Of a DNA stretch of 64,000 nucleotides, positions 25,764-33,766 are shown in pieces; within the stretch, counting starts at the first letter, position 1, and the number at the start of each line of letters is the position of its first letter. Made by a program: the position numbers and the translations under genes. The stretch spans positions 17,828-81,827 of the forward strand of contig REDA01000062.1 in NCBI GenBank assembly GCA_007693745.1, written 5' to 3'. Below the pieces are notes generated by a model. That model did no database searches. It was not told the origin of the DNA and saw nothing but the letters and a program-made list of their open reading frames with translations. The DNA is from Balneolaceae bacterium. GTDB taxonomy: Bacteria > Bacteroidota > Rhodothermia > Balneolales > Balneolaceae.

Positions 25764-26972
25764 TTACGCTGCAATTACTTTCGATACCTCTTCTGCAGCT
25801 TCTTTCAACAATACGGCTGAGATCACATTCAGTCCGCTCTCGTCGATTATCACCTTGGCTTCTTCCGCATTGGTTCCCTGAAGGCGTACAATAATGGGTA
25901 CATTCGCCACTTTTGCCGCAATTTCGGGATCTTTGATCGCCTCAATCACACCATTGGCTACTCGGTCGCACCGAACAATTCCGCCAAAAATATTGATCAG
26001 AATCGCCTTCACATTGGGATCCTCGAGGATAATCCGGAATCCGTTTTTGACGGTCTCCACATTGGCACCTCCGCCCACATCCAGAAAATTGGCCGGTTCA
26101 CCGCCCGACAGTTTGATGATATCCATCGTGGCCATCGCAAGTCCGGCACCGTTCACCATACAACCCACATTTCCGTCAAGTTTGATGTAATTGAGATTAT
26201 ACTTCGAAGCCTCAACTTCTGCCGGATTCTCTTCCGACAGGTCACGAAGTTCCTGAACATCCTTGTGGCGATAGAGAGCATTGCCGTCGAATGTTACCTT
26301 GGCATCCAGCGCCATCACATCCCCGTCTGATGTAAGTACGAGGGGATTGATTTCCACCATATCCGCATCCTTTTCTACGTAGAAACGATAGAGTGCCGTG
26401 ATAAACCGCACTGCTTTTTTAAACGCATCGCCCTCAAATCCAAGAGAGAACGCCAGCCTTCGGGCCTGGTTGCCCTGCAGGTCAAAGCCCGGCTCAACCC
26501 ACTCTTTCACAATTTTTTCCGGGGTCTCCTCAGCTACAGTCTCAATCTCCACACCCCCTTCAGTGGATACCATAATCACATTTTTACTATTGGCCCGGTC
26601 GAGCAGGATTCCCAGATAGAACTCCTTTTCAATCCCCACGCCATCGGTTACGTAAATGGTTTTCACCTCCTGACCCTCATCACCGGTCTGAATGGTTACC
26701 AATACGTCGCCAAGCAGCGATTCCGCTGCAGAACGCACCTCTTCGATGGTCTTGCAGAGAATTACACCTTTTGCATGACTCTGCTTTGTGCGTCCCTTTC
26801 CACGTCCGCCTGCATGAATTTGAGCTTTAACAACAAAAAGAGCCGATCCCTTTGCCTGCATCTCCTCAGCCGCTTTTACAGCATCCTCCACACTATTTGC
26901 CGCAACTCCCTCGGGCACGGCGATCCCATATTCTTTGAATAATTCTTTGGCTTGATACTCGTGAATTTTCAT
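25764..26972 (-). CDS. sucC: Succinyl-CoA synthetase (ADP-forming) beta subunit
   Basis: From the ATG at 26972 the protein has 402 residues and begins [17 protein letters not shown], the standard SucC N-terminus; an in-frame extension to 27053 looks untranslated. It has the ATP-grasp segment [31 protein letters not shown] and [16 protein letters not shown]. It forms succinate and ATP from succinyl-CoA in the TCA cycle with SucD, which is not in the window. No Shine-Dalgarno is visible. Confidence 0.95.
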   Translation of the reverse strand: MKIHEYQAKELFKEYGIAVPEGVAANSVEDAVKAAEEMQAKGSALFVVKAQIHAGGRGKGRTKQSHAKGVILCKTIEEVRSAAESLLGDVLVTIQTGDEGQEVKTIYVTDGVGIEKEFYLGILLDRANSKNVIMVSTEGGVEIETVAEETPEKIVKEWVEPGFDLQGNQARRLAFSLGFEGDAFKKAVRFITALYRFYVEKDADMVEINPLVLTSDGDVMALDAKVTFDGNALYRHKDVQELRDLSEENPAEVEASKYNLNYIKLDGNVGCMVNGAGLAMATMDIIKLSGGEPANFLDVGGGANVETVKNGFRIILEDPNVKAILINIFGGIVRCDRVANGVIEAIKDPEIAAKVANVPIIVRLQGTNAEEAKVIIDESGLNVISAVLLKEAAEEVSKVIAA

Positions 26973-27048
26973 GATTCGGCAGACTTTTAATAATAATTCA
27001 GATTTCTGTAACAATTTGGAAGGGGGCTTTGACAAACAAAAAACTATG

Positions 27049-27160
27049 CGCAAGACCGAGGTGAAAACAGATTTAATTCCGCAGCGTATTTACGATACGA
27101 GAGGCAGTTAAATGTGCGACAACAAAGATGTTGGCAGAAAAACAGTTTCTCAAAGCCAAC
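27049..27160 (+). repeat. Diverged intergenic repeat, copy A
   Basis: This copy shares an ordered series of blocks with copy B: GCAGCGTATTT then GATACG and GAGG, a TTAAAT block, a CAACnnAGAT block with TTGG, then ACAGTTT and TCAAAG ending in CCAAC. The GTATTTACGATAC core is an interrupted palindrome. It is more decayed than copy B. Confidence 0.7.
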
Positions 27161-27350
27161 GGGAAAAATAGCCAAATCATCAGGTAAATAAAAGTAATGC
27201 TCTCACCAATCCCTGAGTAAGATCACCTCCGGCCACCCTGTCGCACAATTCCAAAAGGATTCAGTGACTAAAAATCATTTTTTCAACATTATCAATTCAT
27301 TTTTTTCTACATTTACTATACGGGGGAAACGTGATAAAGCTGAAGTTTTG

Positions 27351-27466
27351 TGCAGGATCAAGGCGAAAGCATTTTTTATTACAGCAGCGTATTTGTGATA
27401 CGTGAGGAATTTTAAATTTTCGCCAACGGAGATATTGGGCAAAGCGACAGTTTTTCAAAGTCCCAA
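27351..27466 (+). repeat. Diverged intergenic repeat, copy B
   Basis: This copy contains CAAGGCGAAAGC, GCAGCGTATTTGTGATACG with the GTAT/ATAC palindrome, CGCCAACGGAGATATTGGGC and GACAGTTTTTCAAAGTCCC. The blocks are in the same order and spacing as in copy A, 302 bp upstream. Its non-coding nature and palindromic core suggest a dispersed REP-like or decayed mobile repeat. Confidence 0.7.
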
Positions 27467-27731
27467 CTCAGAGGTGCAAATCCATCCTGATATTCTTTTG
27501 CAATCTCAGATCGAGCCGATAATAACCTCATGAGTGGTCTCTGCGTATTTCTGATTATTAAAGGGTGGCAGAATGGTCTGTTCTTTTTTATTACCGGGGC
27601 GAACAGAAATTTGGGTAGCGGTCAGGGATTTACGCCTGGCTGTACAGGATCATTGATAAAATGTGCAAGATTTTATCTCTTTGATGGGATCCATGATCTC
27701 CTGCATCATCAGAATGGAAATTAAGAAAAGT

Positions 27732-29996
27732 ATGGCAGAGTATAGTCAGACCAACAGATCAGACAGGCGATTCAGATCTCTTCTCGAATCACTTAATGCC
27801 GGCGTGGTGATTCATGATGCCAACACTCAAATTGTTGAATTCAATAGTAAAGCCCTTGAAATTCTGGGGTTGACCAAAGAGCAAATTACGGGAAAAACAG
27901 CTTTTGACCCGCACTGGCACTTTATCGATGAAAATCATCAGATTCTTTCTGTGGATGAGTACCCTGTAAACCGGGTGCTTGAAACCGGAAAGCGATTGCC
28001 TGCTACTCTCTTTGGTATCTGTACTGAGAACTGCACCTCGGTTACATGGGTCTCGGTAAGCGGCAGCCCCATCAAGAACCCGGACGGAGCTGTTGAGGAA
28101 ATCCTGATCAGTTTCATCGATATCACCAAAAGGATAGAGACGCAGAAAAACCTTCGGGAGAGTGAGGAGCGCTTTCGGATGATTTTTGAGTCCCTTCCCA
28201 AGTTGTCGGTCCAGGGATACAACAAAGACCGGGAAGTGATCTACTGGAACAAAGCCTCAGAAGAGATCTACGGATACAGCAAGGAGCAGGCTCTCGGGAG
28301 AAAGCTTGAAGAGCTGATCATCCCGGATAACCTGAAAGAGGATGTGATCCGTGATGTGAGTAACTGGATGGATCACGGGTTGAAAATTCCCTCTTCCGAA
28401 CTGGAACTGAAGCGGGCTGACGGCACTCCTCTGCCGGTATTTTCCAATCACATCATGCTGGAAACACCCGAAGGGGAACGGGAGCTCTACTGTATTGATA
28501 TCGATCTTACCAACCTGAAACTGACGGAAGAAAAACTACGGGAAAATGAGGAGCGTTACCGGTCGATCATCGCTGTTTCCAATACCGGCGCCTGGGAATA
28601 CAACCTTGAGAATGAATATCTGTGGACCAGTCCGGAGTATTTCACGATGCTGGGTTACAGTCCGGACGATTTCAATTATGATTTTGAAACCGGTATTTCT
28701 GTCTGGCAGCAACTGATGCACCCCGAGGATCGCGACTCGGCTTCCCGGCGGTTTCTGGACTACCTTTCGGGTGAAATGAAGGATCCATATGAGAATTATT
28801 TCCGCATGGTTCACAGGGATGGTTCCACCCGGTGGATCTGGTCGAGAGGACAGAATCTGAAAAATCCCGACGGAAGTCCTACCAAAATTGTACTGGGAAC
28901 CCATATTGATATTACAAAAAGTAAAAATGCTGAAGAGGAACTTAAACAAAGAGAGGCATACCTGAGTTCTTTGCTGAAAACCATTCCGGATTTGACCTTT
29001 GTGTTAAGCAGAGACGGGACCTATCTCGATTACCATGCCGATGAATCGAATCTCCTGCTCTCACCACAGCAGTTTCTGGGGAAAAAAGTTTCGGATGTGA
29101 TGCCGCAGGAAATTGCTAACCTTCAGATGGAAGCCATCGAACAGGCCATATCCGGTCGCAAACTGGTTGAATTCCGCTACTCTATTCCAGAGGAAGATGA
29201 AATACACCACTACAATGTGCGCGTTGTGGCTTTTGGCCTGGAGAGGGTCATCGCCATGATCACCGACATCACGGATTCGGTCAGAAATCTGAATCAGATC
29301 AAGGAACTCCTCAAAAAGGAGGAGGAGCAGAACCTGCGCCTGGTCAATTTTACCCATATTGTATCACACAATCTTCGAACACATACAGCCAATATGCTCG
29401 GTCTGATCTCCCTTACTGAAATGGAGACCCCTGAAGTATTTGAACATGAATATCTGCGATTGATCAAGGAGTCCTCCTCCCATCTCGAGGAGACCATCAG
29501 CCATCTGAATCAGGTATTGGATATCAATCTGGAGATGGGTGAAAACATGACAGAAATTCGCCTTAAACCTGTTCTGGATGCTATCATTCAGAATCTGGCA
29601 CTTCAGGCGAAGCGTTCCGGTGTAACCATCCGGAACGAGATACCCGATGATCTGCATGTTCGTGCAGTGCCTGCCTATCTGGACAGTATCTTATTGAATA
29701 TGCTGACCAATGCGATTAAATTCAGGTCGGATCAAAGAGACTCCTATGTCAGAATTTATCAGAAGATCACTGGCTCTGAGGTTGTTCTCTCTTTTGAGGA
29801 TAATGGTCTGGGCATCGATCTGGACAGACACGGATCCAAACTATTCGGGATGTACAAAACATTTCATGGTAAAAAGGACTCCAAAGGGTTAGGCCTTTTT
29901 ATTTCGCGGTATCAGGTGGAAGCGATGGGCGGGCGGATTGAAGTAAGCAGTAAACCCGGGGTGGGAACGACGTTTCACATTTATCTTCCTCTATGA
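27732..29996 (+). CDS. Cytoplasmic sensor histidine kinase with four PAS domains
   Basis: The ATG at 27732 (AAGAAAAG just upstream) gives 754 residues; an ATG at 27714 is an alternative. Four PAS-type sensor domains occupy roughly residues 14-135, 145-265, 270-392 and 402-515. The phosphoacceptor is in THIVSHNLRTHTANMLGL (His about 545). The ATPase domain has N-box NMLTNAIKF (about 658), G1 DNGLGIDL (about 690) and G2 GLGLFIS (about 719). There are no membrane segments, so it should sense a soluble or redox signal. It overlaps the receiver gene by 4 bp. The ligand is unknown. Confidence 0.9.
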   Translation: MAEYSQTNRSDRRFRSLLESLNAGVVIHDANTQIVEFNSKALEILGLTKEQITGKTAFDPHWHFIDENHQILSVDEYPVNRVLETGKRLPATLFGICTENCTSVTWVSVSGSPIKNPDGAVEEILISFIDITKRIETQKNLRESEERFRMIFESLPKLSVQGYNKDREVIYWNKASEEIYGYSKEQALGRKLEELIIPDNLKEDVIRDVSNWMDHGLKIPSSELELKRADGTPLPVFSNHIMLETPEGERELYCIDIDLTNLKLTEEKLRENEERYRSIIAVSNTGAWEYNLENEYLWTSPEYFTMLGYSPDDFNYDFETGISVWQQLMHPEDRDSASRRFLDYLSGEMKDPYENYFRMVHRDGSTRWIWSRGQNLKNPDGSPTKIVLGTHIDITKSKNAEEELKQREAYLSSLLKTIPDLTFVLSRDGTYLDYHADESNLLLSPQQFLGKKVSDVMPQEIANLQMEAIEQAISGRKLVEFRYSIPEEDEIHHYNVRVVAFGLERVIAMITDITDSVRNLNQIKELLKKEEEQNLRLVNFTHIVSHNLRTHTANMLGLISLTEMETPEVFEHEYLRLIKESSSHLEETISHLNQVLDINLEMGENMTEIRLKPVLDAIIQNLALQAKRSGVTIRNEIPDDLHVRAVPAYLDSILLNMLTNAIKFRSDQRDSYVRIYQKITGSEVVLSFEDNGLGIDLDRHGSKLFGMYKTFHGKKDSKGLGLFISRYQVEAMGGRIEVSSKPGVGTTFHIYLPL

Positions 29997-30397
29997 AAAA
30001 AATCAATCAGGTGCTTCTTGTCGAAGATAATGACATCACGGTGCTTCTCACCAACAGGCTTATTGAAAAAACAGAGAAGGTAAACGAGGTGACGGTCTGC
30101 TACAATGGCAAGGAAGCCTACGACAAAATCCAGGAAATGCTGGAAAACGGAAAGCCGTTGCCGGAGATCCTGCTGCTGGATCTGGTAATGCCGGTTTGGG
30201 ACGGCTGGGAATTTCTGGAAAGGTTCACCCCATTGAAAGAGAGTGAGCAGGTAGAGATTTTCATTCTTACCAGCTCTATCAGTAAAGAGGACATGGAAAA
30301 GGCAGAGCGGTTTGGCCTCATGAACAACTATCTGGTAAAACCGATCAGTTTCAGCAAACTGAACGAACTGTTTGAGCGCAGAAACAGCCCGGCCTGA
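29993..30397 (+). CDS. Single-domain response regulator (CheY-like)
   Basis: This is a 134-residue receiver domain with acidic pocket E11-D12, phosphoacceptor Asp63 in LLLDLVMP, the Thr/Ser of ILTSS and the Lys of LVKPIS. No output domain is attached, so it acts by protein contact or as a phosphorelay intermediate. The ATGA overlap with the PAS kinase makes that kinase its likely partner. Confidence 0.93.
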   Translation: MKKINQVLLVEDNDITVLLTNRLIEKTEKVNEVTVCYNGKEAYDKIQEMLENGKPLPEILLLDLVMPVWDGWEFLERFTPLKESEQVEIFILTSSISKEDMEKAERFGLMNNYLVKPISFSKLNELFERRNSPA

Positions 30398-30403
30398 GTT
30401 TTC

Positions 30404-30931
30404 TCATATCTCCCTGAAAAGCGGCAATGCCCGGTCTTTATCGGACACCGTAGGATCCTTAACCGGCCAGCCGATCTTCAGGTCGGGATCATCCCACCGT
30501 ATTCCCGCCTCATCTTCCGGATGGTAGTAGTCAGTACATTTATAGGTAAAGTCCGTGTTGTCGGAGAGTACACAGAATCCGTGAGCAAAGCCCGGCGGAA
30601 CATAGACCTGAAGCTTGTTCTCTTCACTCAGCACTTCCCCGTGCCATTTTCCAAAGGTGGGTGAATCGCGGCGGATATCTACGGCCACGTCGAAAACCGA
30701 ACCGCTTCGCACGCTGATCAGTTTCCCCTGCGGATATTGCACCTGGTAGTGAAGGCCACGGAGCACTCCTTTTTCGGAACGTGACCAGTTGTCCTGCACA
30801 AAATCGTTCTCCACACCCAGTTTCCGGAAGGTCTCTTTCTGCCAGGTTTCGAGGAAAAAACCCCGCTCATCCTCAAATACCCTCGGCTGCAGAACCAGAA
30901 GTCCGGCGATCGGTTCATTCAAGATAATCAT
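30404..30931 (-). CDS. rfbC: dTDP-4-dehydrorhamnose 3,5-epimerase
   Basis: The 175-residue cupin-fold epimerase has RGFFLETWQ, the catalytic-His segment [16 protein letters not shown], and [13 protein letters not shown] with the family's conserved pattern. It converts dTDP-4-keto-6-deoxyglucose to dTDP-4-keto-rhamnose. It overlaps rfbA by 4 bp and ends the rfbB-rfbA-rfbC series. It converges on the receiver gene with only a few bases between. Confidence 0.95.
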   Translation of the reverse strand: MIILNEPIAGLLVLQPRVFEDERGFFLETWQKETFRKLGVENDFVQDNWSRSEKGVLRGLHYQVQYPQGKLISVRSGSVFDVAVDIRRDSPTFGKWHGEVLSEENKLQVYVPPGFAHGFCVLSDNTDFTYKCTDYYHPEDEAGIRWDDPDLKIGWPVKDPTVSDKDRALPLFREI

Positions 30932-31806
30932 CCCTGTTTCCCCGTTTCCATGATTCGCATCAGATACTCTCCATAACCGCTTTTCATGAGCGGCTGTGCC
31001 AGTTCGGCCAGCCTTTCGCTGGTGATGTACCCCATTCGCCAGGCCACCTCCTCCGGACTCGCAATCTTGAGTCCCTGCCGCTTCTCCACGGTCTGCACAA
31101 AGTTCGAGGCCTGCAGCATCGAATCGTGCGTACCGGTATCGAGCCAGGCCGTCCCGCGTCCCATGATCTCCACGTTCAGCTCTCCTCTCTCAAGATAGAC
31201 CCTGTTCAGATCGGTAATCTCCAGCTCTCCCCGTTTGGAGGGCTTGAGCGCACGGGCCCGCTCCACCACTTTATTGTCATAAAAATAGAGTCCCACCACG
31301 GCGAAATTCGATCGCGGGTGCTCCGGCTTCTCTTCGATACTCAGCGCCTTGCCATCCCCGTCAAACTCCACCACACCATAGCGCTCCGGATCCAGCACAT
31401 TGTAGCCGAACACGGTGGCGCCCGAAGGCAGTCCCGCCGCCCGCTGAAGCGTGCCCGAGAGGCCCTGCCCGTAAAAGATATTGTCGCCCAGAATCAGCGC
31501 CACCGGGTCGCTGCCAATAAACGCCTCCCCGATCAGAAACGCCTGCGCCAGTCCGTCCGGACTCGGCTGTACCGCATAGGACAGTTCGATCCCCCATTTC
31601 GTACCATCTCCCAGCAGATCTTTGAAACGGGGGAGGTCCTCCGGGGTGGAGATAATGAGTATCTCCCGGATACCCGAGAGCATCAGCGTGGTAAGCGGGT
31701 AGTAGATCATCGGTTTGTCATACACCGGCAGCAGCTGCTTGCTCACCACCAGTGTGTTGGGATGCAGCCGGGTGCCGGCCCCGCCGGCGAGAATAATTCC
31801 TTTCAT
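30928..31806 (-). CDS. rfbA: Glucose-1-phosphate thymidylyltransferase
   Basis: The ATG at 31806 gives 292 residues beginning [16 protein letters not shown], the canonical start and nucleotide loop; an ATG at 31821 would add five residues and lie inside the inverted repeat described below. Further motifs are [17 protein letters not shown] and [13 protein letters not shown]. It makes dTDP-glucose, the first step to dTDP-rhamnose. The left arm of a 31-bp inverted repeat ends 1 bp before its ATG, so the inserted element supplies its 5' leader. Confidence 0.95.
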   Translation of the reverse strand: MKGIILAGGAGTRLHPNTLVVSKQLLPVYDKPMIYYPLTTLMLSGIREILIISTPEDLPRFKDLLGDGTKWGIELSYAVQPSPDGLAQAFLIGEAFIGSDPVALILGDNIFYGQGLSGTLQRAAGLPSGATVFGYNVLDPERYGVVEFDGDGKALSIEEKPEHPRSNFAVVGLYFYDNKVVERARALKPSKRGELEITDLNRVYLERGELNVEIMGRGTAWLDTGTHDSMLQASNFVQTVEKRQGLKIASPEEVAWRMGYITSERLAELAQPLMKSGYGEYLMRIMETGKQG

Positions 31807-31807
31807 G

Positions 31808-31838
31808 GGTTGAAGTTTCATGTTTCGGGTTTCTTGTT
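31808..31838 (+). repeat. Left inverted repeat of the IVS-like element
   Basis: This 31-bp arm begins GGTTGAAGTTTC and ends GGGTTTCTTGTT. It is complementary to 32273-32303 except at three positions. Its outer end is 1 bp from the rfbA start codon. Confidence 0.8.
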
Positions 31839-31845
31839 ACCGGAG

Positions 31846-32235
31846 CTATTTAAATTTTGGGCCCCTGTGTTCAGTTTTCTTGAGATGATTTATAAAACTT
31901 TGAAGCTTTGCCAAAATCAGCTGAGTCTGATTTAGAAGCTCTTCCAATTGTTCTTGCCGAAGGTATCCATAATCGTAGGCTCTGTAAAGCTGAGATCTGG
32001 TTTCTGAGCAAGATCCCTTCGCAATTGAGAGAAAACTAATCAATTCCTTATTTCCACCTCTGCCATAACCTTCAGCAATATTATCCATAACAGAACCTGA
32101 TGAACGCTGAATTTGATCTCTAAACTGAAAGTTACTTTTGAACGGCTCCTTCATTGAGATAATGTAGATAGCAATGGATAGTTTTCTGGCTAACTGCCAT
32201 ACCTCCAGATCTTCGAATTTTTTTACAGTACCCAT
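31846..32235 (-). CDS. Four-helix-bundle protein (IVP/S23 family)
   Basis: The 129-residue protein has the family's opening FEDLEVWQLARKLSIAIY, the motif QIQRSSGSVMDNIAEGYGRG (about 41-60), ELISFLSIAKGSCSETRSQL, and a final helix with EELLNQTQLILAKLQSFI. These proteins form pentameric helical bundles; they were first found in 23S rRNA intervening sequences and their function is uncertain. It interrupts rfbB and rfbA on the same strand, so it is probably carried on the rfb transcript. Confidence 0.92.
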   Translation of the reverse strand: MGTVKKFEDLEVWQLARKLSIAIYIISMKEPFKSNFQFRDQIQRSSGSVMDNIAEGYGRGGNKELISFLSIAKGSCSETRSQLYRAYDYGYLRQEQLEELLNQTQLILAKLQSFINHLKKTEHRGPKFK

Positions 32236-32272
32236 GTGTAATCAGACTAAATATGAAATACAACAAACCAGA

Positions 32273-32303
32273 AACAAGAAACCCCAAACAAGAAACCTCA
32301 ACC
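32273..32303 (-). repeat. Right inverted repeat of the IVS-like element
   Basis: Complementary to the left arm at 28 of 31 bases. The arm itself contains two tandem copies of AAACAAGAAACC-like sequence (32272-32283 and 32286-32297). Just outside it, TCAACCTTAA occurs twice (32298-32307 and 32310-32319), the second reaching the rfbB stop codon. Confidence 0.8.
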
Positions 32304-32315
32304 TTAATCTCAACC

Positions 32316-33368
32316 TTAAACTTTCCCTAATCTCCCGAGATCGTAGGTGTTCTTCGTGACGCTTTCGCACCAGTCTATGTTGGAAAGGTACCATTCCACC
32401 GTGCGGCGCATACCGGTGTCAAAGGTCTCCAGGGGAGTCCAGCCCAGCTCCCGTTCTATTTTTGAGGCGTCGATCGCATAGCGGAAATCGTGGCCCGGCC
32501 GGTCGGTGACAAACGTGATCTGCTCCCGGTAGCTCTGCCCACCCGGCGCCGGCTTCAGCTCATCCAGCGTGTCGCAGATCGTGTGCACCACATCCAGGTT
32601 CTTCTTTTCATTATGCCCGCCAATGTTGTAGGTCTCCCCGGGGGCGCCCTGCTCCACCACCCTCAGCAGCGCCCTTACATGATCCTCCACATAGAGCCAG
32701 TCGCGCACATTCACCCCGGTTCCGTACACCGGGATCGCCTGCCCCTGCAGCGCCTTCAGAATCACCACCGGTATCAGCTTCTCGGGAAACTGGCAGGGTC
32801 CGTAGTTGTTGGAGCAGTTGGTAATGAGCACCGGCAGCCCGTAGGTATGGTGCCAGGCGCGAACCAGGTGGTCTGAGGCAGCCTTGCTCGAGGAGTAGGG
32901 CGAGCGCGGATCATAAGGGGTCTGCTCCGTAAAGAAGCCCTCGTCGCCCAGCGAGCCGTACACTTCGTCAGTGGAAACGTGCAGAAACCGGAAGCCCTCC
33001 CGCTTCGCCCCGCTCAACCCGTTGTAGTAGCCCCGCGCCTCTTCCAGCAGGGTATGCGTGCCGTTGATGTTGGTGCGGACAAACTCCGCAGAGCCGTCAA
33101 TAGAGCGATCCACATGCGACTCGGCGGCAAGGTGCATCACCACGTCGGGCTCCGCCTCCCGGAAGATCCGGCGGATCTGCGGACCGTCGCAGATATCGGT
33201 CTGCTCAAACCGGTAACGCGGAGACTCAGCAACCGATGCGAGCGATTCCAGATGGCCGGCATAGGTCAGCTTGTCAATATTCACCACCGTGTGGGAGGTG
33301 TTCTCTATCAGATAACGAATCAGGGCTGAACCGATAAAACCGGCGCCCCCGGTAACTGCTATTTTCAT
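32316..33368 (-). CDS. rfbB: dTDP-glucose 4,6-dehydratase
   Basis: The 350-residue extended SDR has the NAD loop TGGAGFIGS near the start, [12 protein letters not shown], the catalytic STDEVYG and [12 protein letters not shown] (Tyr-x3-Lys), and [17 protein letters not shown]. It makes dTDP-4-keto-6-deoxyglucose. It is the first gene of the minus-strand rfb set, and the IVS-like element follows 13 bp after its stop. rfbD, needed to finish dTDP-rhamnose, is not in the window. Confidence 0.96.
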   Translation of the reverse strand: MKIAVTGGAGFIGSALIRYLIENTSHTVVNIDKLTYAGHLESLASVAESPRYRFEQTDICDGPQIRRIFREAEPDVVMHLAAESHVDRSIDGSAEFVRTNINGTHTLLEEARGYYNGLSGAKREGFRFLHVSTDEVYGSLGDEGFFTEQTPYDPRSPYSSSKAASDHLVRAWHHTYGLPVLITNCSNNYGPCQFPEKLIPVVILKALQGQAIPVYGTGVNVRDWLYVEDHVRALLRVVEQGAPGETYNIGGHNEKKNLDVVHTICDTLDELKPAPGGQSYREQITFVTDRPGHDFRYAIDASKIERELGWTPLETFDTGMRRTVEWYLSNIDWCESVTKNTYDLGRLGKV

Positions 33369-33766
33369 GACGTTGGATATAATTAGTTAATCGTTACCAG
33401 TTCATTTACAAACCCTGTGCCAGAAAAAGAAAGCGTTTATAAGATATTGTAAACATTGACAATATAACCTTTCCGGTTTGACGGTTTTTTCCAATAAACA
33501 CAGCAGTATTCCAAAATATGGACTTCTGATTGGATGGTTTCAGAGTTCATATCAGTGTTATTTTTAATCAAAATCCGGGATAAAACGGCCTGTTTTTTAA
33601 TTACGAATCCACTTTTAAATGATACAAATGATGTGAAAACCTTCCTAATGCTGTTCATCTGCTCTCTCTTTTATGGCTTCGGCATTGAAAACATTTCCGC
33701 TGAAATCGTACATTGAGGAGATATAATGTGTCGCACCATAATCCCGTAAAACAATCACCTGATTCT
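33369..33766. other. Divergent intergenic region
   Basis: About 400 bp, AT-rich, between rfbB and the GH92 gene. Short frames on both strands have no ribosome site or family likeness. It should contain promoters for both directions. I see no hairpin-plus-T-run terminator or repeat here. Confidence 0.5.

Larger units (their letters stand above)
26973..27731. other. Long intergenic region with two diverged repeats
   Basis: This is about 760 bp between sucC and the PAS kinase. It holds two related copies of a repeat of about 115 bp (27049-27160 and 27351-27466). Between and after them the sequence is AT-rich, without a convincing coding frame, tRNA or terminator. A 64-codon frame at 27530-27724 overlaps the kinase start and looks spurious. 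Confidence 0.6.
31808..32303. mobile_element. IVS-like element: four-helix-bundle gene between 31-bp inverted repeats
   Basis: The 496-bp segment fills the whole space between rfbB and rfbA. It is bounded by imperfect inverted repeats at 31808-31838 and 32273-32303 that match at 28 of 31 positions, and it encodes one four-helix-bundle (IVP/S23 family) protein. From family knowledge, intervening sequences in bacterial 23S rRNA have this same plan: complementary ends that pair and are cut by RNase III, with the same protein inside. Here it lies in an mRNA operon, not in rRNA. No transposase is present and no clear target duplication is seen. Confidence 0.6.

Noticed and set aside
27530..27724. 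64-codon frame upstream of the PAS kinase
   Set aside because: It has no ribosome site, overlaps the kinase start and shows no family likeness.
31126..31935. 269-codon + frame across rfbA
   Set aside because: rfbA on the other strand is unmistakable; this frame also runs through the inverted repeat without a start site.
31808..32303. Insertion sequence with a transposase
   Set aside because: The only gene inside is a four-helix-bundle protein without transposase motifs, and I see no flanking target duplication. The IVS-like reading fits better.
33437..33716. Short frames on both strands between rfbB and the GH92 gene
   Set aside because: They are AT-rich with no ribosome sites and no recognisable protein features.
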